Shown here in pieces: positions 17,127 to 23,007 of a stretch of 23,007 nucleotides of DNA. The DNA comes from CAYZSU01 sp964480565. GTDB lineage: Bacteria; UBA10199; 2-02-FULL-44-16; JAAZCA01. Location of the stretch: contig CAYZSU010000034.1 of the NCBI GenBank assembly GCA_964480565.1, positions 1 to 23,007 of the forward strand. Direction: 5' to 3'. Every line of letters begins with the position of its first letter. Position 1 is the stretch's first letter. The notes below the pieces were generated by a model. The model did no database searches. It worked only from the letters and a program-made list of their open reading frames with translations, and was not told the origin of the DNA. A program made the position numbers and the translations under genes.

Positions 17127-17837
17127 ATGGATAAAACACGCGAACTCATTGAAATTGGCAAACAATATTTTCATAATAAAGATTATTCCAAAGCAAAGGA
17201 TTGCTTAAAAAAAGTAGTATCTCAAAAAAATAAATACGCGGATGTCTATAATATGCTTGGCGTTATTGCACATATTCAAGGAAATTTTGGATCTGCCATC
17301 GACATGCTCGAACAATCGCTGAAACTAAACCCTCAGTACTCCGAAGCCATACTCAATCTCGCCATCCTATATAATGACCTTGGGCAATATAAAAAAGCAC
17401 AAAAATTATATACTAAATTAGATACAGGTAAAAATAAACGTGTACGTCATATTGAACCGGTGCTTTGCGGCAAACTATCCAATATGCACGCTGAATTGGG
17501 CGATATATACCAATCCATTGGCGAACAACCTTTGGCAATTACAGAATACGAAAAAGCACTGCAATTAAATCCAAGCTATTCGGATATTCGCACAAAACTA
17601 GCTCAGGCCCTTCGTGAAAATGGTAAGTTTGATGATTCATTGCTCGAATTAAAGAAAGTCATCAAGCAAGATCCCTATTATGTACCCGCCTATATTCAAA
17701 AAGGTGTCACATTGCATACAATGCAAAAAAAAGGTCTTGCCATACGCGCATGGGAAAAAACATTACACATTGATCCTAAAAATCAAACCGCTAAAATGTA
17801 TTTACGCCTAAGTGCTGCTATCAAAGAAAATAAATAA
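17127..17837 (+). CDS. Tetratricopeptide repeat protein
   Basis: A 236-residue protein made almost wholly of TPR units: repeats begin near residues 5, 39, 73, 119, 154 and 187, with typical ends such as LEQSLKLNP, YEKALQLNP and WEKTLHIDP. There is no signal peptide or membrane segment, so it should be a cytoplasmic scaffold. ATG 17127 is chosen because GGAGG (17116-17120) lies six bases away; a TTG three bases earlier is in frame but badly spaced. Only 12 bases separate it from the bamD-like gene, so they are probably co-transcribed. Partners cannot be deduced. Confidence 0.9.
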   Translation: MDKTRELIEIGKQYFHNKDYSKAKDCLKKVVSQKNKYADVYNMLGVIAHIQGNFGSAIDMLEQSLKLNPQYSEAILNLAILYNDLGQYKKAQKLYTKLDTGKNKRVRHIEPVLCGKLSNMHAELGDIYQSIGEQPLAITEYEKALQLNPSYSDIRTKLAQALRENGKFDDSLLELKKVIKQDPYYVPAYIQKGVTLHTMQKKGLAIRAWEKTLHIDPKNQTAKMYLRLSAAIKENK

Positions 17838-17883
17838 TGATCATGGTATTTGTGTTTAAAGGGACTGCCCTCAAAGTAGGCAA

Positions 17884-18020
17884 TTTATGGGATTGTTCAA
17901 AAATGCGAAAGATTCAAGGCACCACAAATCCGCGGGCTGGAGCGTATATGCAAGTACGTGAACGCCCACGGATGTAATGGGAAACACCGAAAATGGGCGT
18001 TCCAAAGAACAACCCATAAA
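17884..18020. repeat. Structured intergenic repeat, complete copy (copy C)
   Basis: The outer arms TTTATGGG+TTGTTC (17884-17898, one bulged A) and GAACAA+CCCATAAA (18007-18020) pair over 14 bp. AATGC (17902-17906) can pair with GCGTT (17997-18001) through one G-T. The inner stem ATCCGCGGGC (17928-17937) pairs with GCCCACGGAT (17964-17973), nine of ten. The tip GAGCGTATATG...CAAGTACGTGAA has its own CGTA/TACG pairing. The GAGCGTATA...TACGTGA tip is one I associate, from memory, with a widespread and poorly understood bacterial intergenic repeat. It fills most of the gap before the RDD gene and ends eight bases before its ATG, so it may affect that gene's translation. Confidence 0.65.
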
Positions 18021-18028
18021 GGATTTGC

Positions 18029-19744
18029 ATGACAAGCGCACATCATGAGGATCATACAGAACTAATCGATATTACTGATATTGATGCTGATCTTTCAGAT
18101 AAAAAAAATAGCCCTACAAGTCCACAATATTCACTTCAATCATCTACAAATAAACTCGTTCAAACCCGATATGCGTCTTTGGGCGAACGTTTCAGCGCCC
18201 TACTATTGGATATTGTATTAATTTATATATTATATTGGCCCTGTATGCTGATATATCGCAGCATTGCGATGGACACTCTTTATGGCCCAATTCCTTTGAA
18301 ATACCCACATGGTGCACTTTTTCATTCATTATTTGGATTAATTATATGCTTATATTTCATATTATCCGAATATGTTTTGCATGGCACCATTGGAAAACGT
18401 CTATGCGGATTACGCATTTATTCAAAATACACCTCTGATATTGCATTTACTAGTATATTATTGCGCAATATCGCTCGATTAATTGATATTGCGCTTGCCC
18501 CTCTAATCATCCCTATTTGGGCATTGGAGCGAAATGATACACACATGCGATTGGGAGATTTATTGGCTGGCACAGTTGTCATTAAACAATCACCCACCTA
18601 TGCGCAACGCTCTATTTCTATGGAATTGATTGCATCCACCAGTAAACGCCTGATTGCCGCATTGATAGACAGCATGCTATTTATCAGCTTTACAGCCGGT
18701 TATCTTTTACTACTTACCCATAAAATGCCTCTGTCAAGCATGCTCCTTCTAGTCTATATACCTGTTGTTGGTTTTACCTATCCCATCATACTTGAGACAT
18801 TTAGCCAAACAACGCCAGGCAAATGGATTTGCGGGCTTCGTATTTGCCATGAAAATGGACAATCACTGACATTATCAGCCAGTATTATCCGCACACTGTA
18901 TCGCATCATTGATAGCAACCCATTGGGATTATTAAGTATTCTAACATCTATCAGACATCAACGCCCAGGGGATGTTGCTGCAAACACTGTTATTATAAAA
19001 AGTTCGAGACAATCCAAGGGATTAGTCAGCTGTATTATTGCATGCCTACTTGCAGGTGCATTCCTATATGCTGGGTTCAAAAATGAAGACAATTTTCTCT
19101 CTAGTTCTTTTCGCATTAACTTCCTACCAACAACATCCACAACAACCCGTGCAAAACCATCTAAAATAAATCGCCCATTATCATTGAACGAATTTTACTT
19201 TACCAACTCGCGATCAAAATCCGATCGCACGGGGCAATATCAGGCAAAGGATAGCGTATCCATTTCATTTCATATTGCCAATTATCATATTGTCAATCGA
19301 TCTGTCGATATTGCGGTGGATTTGGGCATCGGACTTCCAAACGGTGACATGGCATTATCCATGAAAAATTTTGCCCAATTTAGTGGCAATGTAAAAAGTC
19401 GCGGCCCTATTGAATTCAATAAGTATTCGTTTAACCTCCCAGAAAATACCCCGGCAGGCCGATACTCCATTGAACTAACAATTCACGACCGAATTCTTAA
19501 AAAAACAATAACCAAACGTCGTTTTTTTACTGTGACACCCAATCAACGAGAAAGAATGCTCAATCAAGCCAAAGCAGTGAATAATGCACTGCCAGCATCT
19601 CAAAAAACACCTAAGAAAACAAAACCTAAAACAGTTCATATTCGCATTGACGGCGATGACGATACGGATCAAAAAAATCAGGATATCAAGGAATTTGGCC
19701 CGATTATTATCGATAAAATCGACAAACGCCGTACATTTTATTAA
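18029..19744 (+). CDS. Tandem RDD-domain membrane protein with exported C-terminal domain
   Basis: 571 residues. After a polar N-terminus (1-45) come two RDD domains: the first at about 47-187 (RFSALLLD at 54-61, GKRLCGLRI, GDLLAGTVV) and the second at about 203-325 (KRLIAALID, GKWICGLRI, GDVAANTVI). Each is a small multi-helix membrane module named for its Arg and two Asp residues. A further membrane helix at about 331-350 leads to a beta-rich domain (about 380-510, ending RRFFTV) and an acidic, lysine-rich tail (IRIDGDDDTDQ). RDD proteins have been linked to transport, including sodium/proton exchange, but most are unassigned. AAGGA precedes the ATG by five bases. Two RDD units plus an exported domain in one chain is uncommon. 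Which side the C-terminal domain faces is inferred. Confidence 0.88.
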   Translation: MTSAHHEDHTELIDITDIDADLSDKKNSPTSPQYSLQSSTNKLVQTRYASLGERFSALLLDIVLIYILYWPCMLIYRSIAMDTLYGPIPLKYPHGALFHSLFGLIICLYFILSEYVLHGTIGKRLCGLRIYSKYTSDIAFTSILLRNIARLIDIALAPLIIPIWALERNDTHMRLGDLLAGTVVIKQSPTYAQRSISMELIASTSKRLIAALIDSMLFISFTAGYLLLLTHKMPLSSMLLLVYIPVVGFTYPIILETFSQTTPGKWICGLRICHENGQSLTLSASIIRTLYRIIDSNPLGLLSILTSIRHQRPGDVAANTVIIKSSRQSKGLVSCIIACLLAGAFLYAGFKNEDNFLSSSFRINFLPTTSTTTRAKPSKINRPLSLNEFYFTNSRSKSDRTGQYQAKDSVSISFHIANYHIVNRSVDIAVDLGIGLPNGDMALSMKNFAQFSGNVKSRGPIEFNKYSFNLPENTPAGRYSIELTIHDRILKKTITKRRFFTVTPNQRERMLNQAKAVNNALPASQKTPKKTKPKTVHIRIDGDDDTDQKNQDIKEFGPIIIDKIDKRRTFY

Positions 19745-19894
19745 TAAATAAAATCCATTTCCATAGAAAGTATTATTTAATATCAAATGCAGCATGCCTG
19801 GCACCGTAGATGCAAATGGGCATTTTTTGGGCACTCCCATTATTCACGCAACAAATTCAAAAACCATCCGATAATAGTAGTAACGGAGACAATT

Positions 19895-22285
19895 ATGAGT
19901 ACAATATCACCTGCAACCATTAAATTCGCAGATATTTCAGCTGAAACCAAACAAACGTTCATTCAAAAAGTAAAAAAATTGGGCAATGTATCTGATCAGA
20001 AACTGGATATCGATCAAAATGGCACAGTGGAATTTAAGGAAACCTTATTTTTCGCATTAACTGCCAAAAACTGGAAAACCTATTTGCCTGCACTCGATAT
20101 AATCGGAAAGAATCTTCATCCATCCGATCCGAAGCATTTGCCGGATAAAATCAAAACACGCATTGCTACTATTACACAAACAATCGATAATAAGATCAAC
20201 CTATCCCAGGATGATCCCAAATATTGCGATGCCTTTATCCCTGAATTTCTGGCACGTGGCACGCCCACCTATGAGCACGGCGGCCTGTGCTTTGGCTATC
20301 CAAAAGAAAGCCAGGGATATACACGAGAAGATCCTAATTTTAATGCCACACAAACATTTGAATCCTGTCTTATTTATCAGGATAATCTTGCACCAAAGCC
20401 CTTTTATGGCACATGCTCTGAACGCACACAGGTCTTGGAAGCCGCACTGGCAGCAAGTAATGTTCCTTGCCAGATTGATGCAAATATAACGGAAACTCAT
20501 ATTTATCCCAGCTATAAAGGACGTTCTCTAGATGCATCATCAATTGGCGAAATCGGCTGGAAGCAAATTGTGCCATCGGCTCTCGATTATTATAGTTACA
20601 ATGATAGCGATATAGGACGAATTTTCAGCCGATTTGCACCTGAACATGCGATTGATTATCGTAAAGCAAATCGATTATTTAGCCAAGGAAAATGGACAGC
20701 TGCCTTGAGCATATATGATAGGGCTATACGCCAAACACCCAAACAGTTTGGATTATTTAAGATGCTAGCAGATTCTACACTTCTACAGAAAACGCCACAA
20801 AAACAGCTGTCTCTTGCTATAAAAATCATTCAAAAATGGCCGGATAACCCCTATTCACAATGGCCACTACTTCAAGTGCTTTACGCGCATATTCCTCAAA
20901 TCCCCAAAATGGCAAAAACCCTCAAACGTAAATTACCTAATAGCGGATTATTCGAAACCGCCATGAGCATACATGCCCGCTTACAAAACAACCCTAAGAA
21001 AACATCCCAGTATTGTAATCAAGCATTGGTTAAAAATCAAAATAATATCCCTATGCTGCAACATAAAGCTTATTCGCTCATGGAACAGGGAAAATTAGCA
21101 GATGCGAAGCTCGTCATCCAAAAGGCAGTTGCAATAGCGCCTAATTGGCAATTCAATCACACCATACTCTCCCAAATTGCCATTATGGAAAATGATATTC
21201 CAACAGCCATGCATGAAAATATAAAAGAAAGCACCATATTTGCATTTAATCCAAATAGCCAACTATCCTCTGCCAACTTATATTTATCCATGTTTCATCC
21301 GACACGAGCACTCCACTCGCTTCAGCAACATTTGAGCAACTATCCTCTAGACCCCACTGTGCTGATGCTGCAAAGCAGTGCCAATTTAATGTTAGGACAT
21401 GGTGATGAGGCAAGACATGCTATTTATAAAGCCATTCAATTATCCAGAGAAATGCACTATATAGATAATAGCTTATCCCATCAATTGGCGATTGTAGAGC
21501 TCGCACAAGGCAATATTAAAAAAACCGAAGCTATCATAGCATACTTGCCTGCTAAAACAATATACACACAAGCACTCATACTAGACATATTAATCACAGC
21601 GAAAAAATTAGATAACGCTGAGAAGCTATTGGCAGCTATAAAAAAACAATTTCCACTATCAACGAACATACATGAGGAATATCGCGCATATATTCATATG
21701 GCAAAGAGTGAGTGGGACAAGGCAGAAGCCATCTTTGATTCACGCATTGCAAAAAACCCACTCGATCTGAATTCAAAATTAAGTCGAATACGGATTCATC
21801 TAGAGCGCGGCTCACTGATCGATAAAATCAAAGCCTATCACCAATTATCCGAACTTAGCGAGCAATTTCCATACGTATATGATATCAAAACATTGATTCC
21901 CCAATTTCAACTGCGCATAGGAATGTATAGCCAGTCTGTTAAAAGTATCGACTATATGATGCAAACATTTCCATTGGCCAAATCAGATCTTAACCTTCAT
22001 ATAGCAAGCGCTGTCGCGCATTTTAAGCTAGGCCATCATGACAAGGCCTTGGAATCTACTTCGATTGTCATTGAAAAACTTACTCAGGAAGGCATATCCG
22101 CTCAAACCGCCTATGCACTTGCGGCACGCATTCATTTAGCGCAGAATGATATTTATCAAGCAAGGCAAGCCTCTAAACTTAGCCAACAATCAAAAGCATT
22201 ACCTGCAAACATGTTTCAGGATATGATTGACTTTGATACACTTTCAGCGGATATCCACGCTATGGAGGCAAAAAATGATAAATAG
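19895..22285 (+). CDS. EF-hand / transglutaminase-like / TPR protein
   Basis: 796 residues from ATG 19895, chosen because GGAG lies five bases upstream; the frame is open back to 19787 but has no ribosome site there. Residues 38-49 (DIDQNGTVEFKE) are a canonical EF-hand calcium loop with D, D, N, G, E and E at the right places. Residues about 108-215 hold a possible transglutaminase-like cysteine fold: YGTCSERTQVLEAALAASNVPC (C174), ETHIYPSY (H202) and RSLD (D213), in the family's Cys-His-Asp order. From about 255 to the end the chain is TPR and TPR-like repeats (ANRLFSQGKWTAALSIYDRAIRQTP and others). There is no signal peptide. It is the last gene of the plus-strand run. The TPR and EF-hand calls are solid; the cysteine-domain call is inference. 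Confidence 0.8.
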   Translation: MSTISPATIKFADISAETKQTFIQKVKKLGNVSDQKLDIDQNGTVEFKETLFFALTAKNWKTYLPALDIIGKNLHPSDPKHLPDKIKTRIATITQTIDNKINLSQDDPKYCDAFIPEFLARGTPTYEHGGLCFGYPKESQGYTREDPNFNATQTFESCLIYQDNLAPKPFYGTCSERTQVLEAALAASNVPCQIDANITETHIYPSYKGRSLDASSIGEIGWKQIVPSALDYYSYNDSDIGRIFSRFAPEHAIDYRKANRLFSQGKWTAALSIYDRAIRQTPKQFGLFKMLADSTLLQKTPQKQLSLAIKIIQKWPDNPYSQWPLLQVLYAHIPQIPKMAKTLKRKLPNSGLFETAMSIHARLQNNPKKTSQYCNQALVKNQNNIPMLQHKAYSLMEQGKLADAKLVIQKAVAIAPNWQFNHTILSQIAIMENDIPTAMHENIKESTIFAFNPNSQLSSANLYLSMFHPTRALHSLQQHLSNYPLDPTVLMLQSSANLMLGHGDEARHAIYKAIQLSREMHYIDNSLSHQLAIVELAQGNIKKTEAIIAYLPAKTIYTQALILDILITAKKLDNAEKLLAAIKKQFPLSTNIHEEYRAYIHMAKSEWDKAEAIFDSRIAKNPLDLNSKLSRIRIHLERGSLIDKIKAYHQLSELSEQFPYVYDIKTLIPQFQLRIGMYSQSVKSIDYMMQTFPLAKSDLNLHIASAVAHFKLGHHDKALESTSIVIEKLTQEGISAQTAYALAARIHLAQNDIYQARQASKLSQQSKALPANMFQDMIDFDTLSADIHAMEAKNDK

Positions 22286-22327
22286 TCGCCCTTAAGCGCA
22301 ATATCAGACCTATTTAAACCGAAATAA

Positions 22328-22349
22328 ATCAAAAAAATCGATTTTTGAT
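22328..22349 (+). terminator. AT-rich palindrome, possible weak terminator
   Basis: ATCAAAAA and TTTTTGAT flank a central TCGA, with two extra A bases on the left arm, 43 bases past the stop of the EF-hand/TPR gene. The stem is nearly all A-T pairs, so termination would be weak. The rest of 22286-22533 shows no supportable gene. Confidence 0.3.
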
Positions 22350-22533
22350 ACATTTATGTTCAATAAAACAGAAACTAGCGAAAAAATAACAGCAATTGGA
22401 CTCAAGAGCAGGCAATGCACGTCGCCTTAAGAAACTGTGTCGTAATTCAAAATTATTTAAAAAGACTGTTTTTTGTCAGTACCGTGCATCTCAATCTAGA
22501 AAAAACAAAGGGGCAAAAAGTGGCGTAGTTTTT

Positions 22534-22886
22534 TTACATTAACGCGACAACTACCTTGACACATACCGCTGCCAACCAATGGTCCAGGGCATAGTGTAGA
22601 AACAGGTTTGCAAGTATCGGAGAGAGTGGACCGCCTTGCGGCGTCCCATTCTTCTCTTTACGCATGTTCTGAAGTGGTATAGAAAAAGTAGACATCGTTC
22701 ATCACAATGATGATGCAGTGTTTTCAATAGCAATCCATGATGAATATTATCAAACAAACCTCGAATGTCGTATTCCAGCACCCAATCTCGATCCCAACAT
22801 CGCTTACGCGTAACTGTGATCGCATCGTACGCTGATTTCCCAGACCTGACGCACCACATGGATACGGCGTCTCCCTCAACGCTCAC
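22534..22886 (-). pseudogene. Group II intron reverse transcriptase (LtrA-like) remnant
   Basis: Broken reverse transcriptase of a group II intron. One frame gives RSGKSAYDAITVTRKRCWDRDWVLEYDIRGLFDNI with LLLKTLHHHCDE, matching RT motifs 1-2 including the first Asp of domain A. A different frame then carries EKNGTPQGGPLSPILANLFLHYALDHW (motifs 3-4), so a frameshift, probably with a small deletion, lies near 22650-22680. The YADD catalytic motif, maturase and endonuclease parts are absent because homology stops near 22565. On the other side the first frame stays open to 22967 without a convincing start or RT motif. Base composition is visibly less AT-rich than the flanking genes, consistent with transfer and decay. 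It cannot encode an active enzyme. Confidence 0.85.
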
Positions 22887-23007
22887 GACAACAGTCTGAA
22901 GCCAATGCCGCTTGAGGGTGGTTTGAAGCCAGCCCCTGCAGGCAGACTTCGGAGGGCCTATCCTCCATCACTTCAGCAGCTTCTCATGCTGCACGGTTTG
23001 ATTCCTG

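Noticed and set aside
19787..19894. N-terminal extension of the EF-hand/TPR protein back to the first in-frame ATG
   Set aside because: No ribosome site, and it overlaps intergenic repeat-like sequence; ATG 19895 has GGAG at good spacing.
22396..22542. Small basic open frame (48 codons from TTG, rich in K and R) between the EF-hand/TPR gene and the intron remnant
   Set aside because: No ATG, no ribosome site and no recognised motif; it probably arises by chance near the decayed intron.
22551..22886. Reading the intron remnant as an intact 111-residue protein
   Set aside because: The C-terminal third is out of frame with the RT motifs (GTPQGG is in the neighbouring frame), so it is better described as a pseudogene.
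1..23007. CRISPR array, tRNA, rRNA or anti-phage defence operon
   Set aside because: No regularly spaced direct repeats, no cloverleaf or rRNA sequence was recognised, and the SNF2, HelD-like and RT genes do not form a known defence gene set.

Overview
The window is AT-rich DNA from a Gram-negative bacterium: it carries a BamD-type lipoprotein, a periplasmic HtrA protease and a secreted FKBP. Three things point towards the broad deltaproteobacterial grade (Desulfobacterota, Bdellovibrionota and relatives): a DUF1844 protein directly upstream of htrA, a 59-residue histone-fold protein like Bdellovibrio HBb, and many TPR proteins. No rRNA, tRNA or CRISPR array is visible, so the lineage is an inference and not a firm assignment.

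Left third (1-7000, almost all minus strand). A HelD-like superfamily 1 helicase is followed by the small histone-fold gene, which ends in a clear hairpin terminator. Next comes dcd (dCTP deaminase family), overlapping a DUF2203 gene by one base, and then a large SWIM-SNF2 ATPase. The Dcd homologue has alanine where the catalytic glutamate is expected.

Middle (7000-14000). A 143-bp nested inverted-repeat element lies just before an ABC-2 exporter pair on the plus strand, and its right arm supplies a perfect -35 box. Then come an FKBP-type isomerase (minus) with two well-spaced start sites, RNase D (plus), and a ~1094-residue secreted protein of unknown function (minus) whose 3' end overlaps that of RNase D.

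Right third (14000-23007). DUF1844-htrA (minus) diverges from a plus-strand run: bamD-like lipoprotein, TPR protein, tandem-RDD membrane protein, and an EF-hand/transglutaminase-like/TPR protein. This set looks devoted to envelope assembly, protein quality control and protein-protein scaffolding. Diverged copies of a structured intergenic repeat lie downstream of htrA and upstream of the RDD gene. Their stems pair in both copies although the sequences differ. The window ends in a frameshifted, truncated group II intron reverse transcriptase, whose base composition is visibly less AT-rich than its surroundings.

The best candidates for new biology are the bacterial histone next to a HelD-like helicase, the active-site-substituted Dcd, the covarying intergenic repeat, and the EF-hand/transglutaminase-like/TPR fusion.
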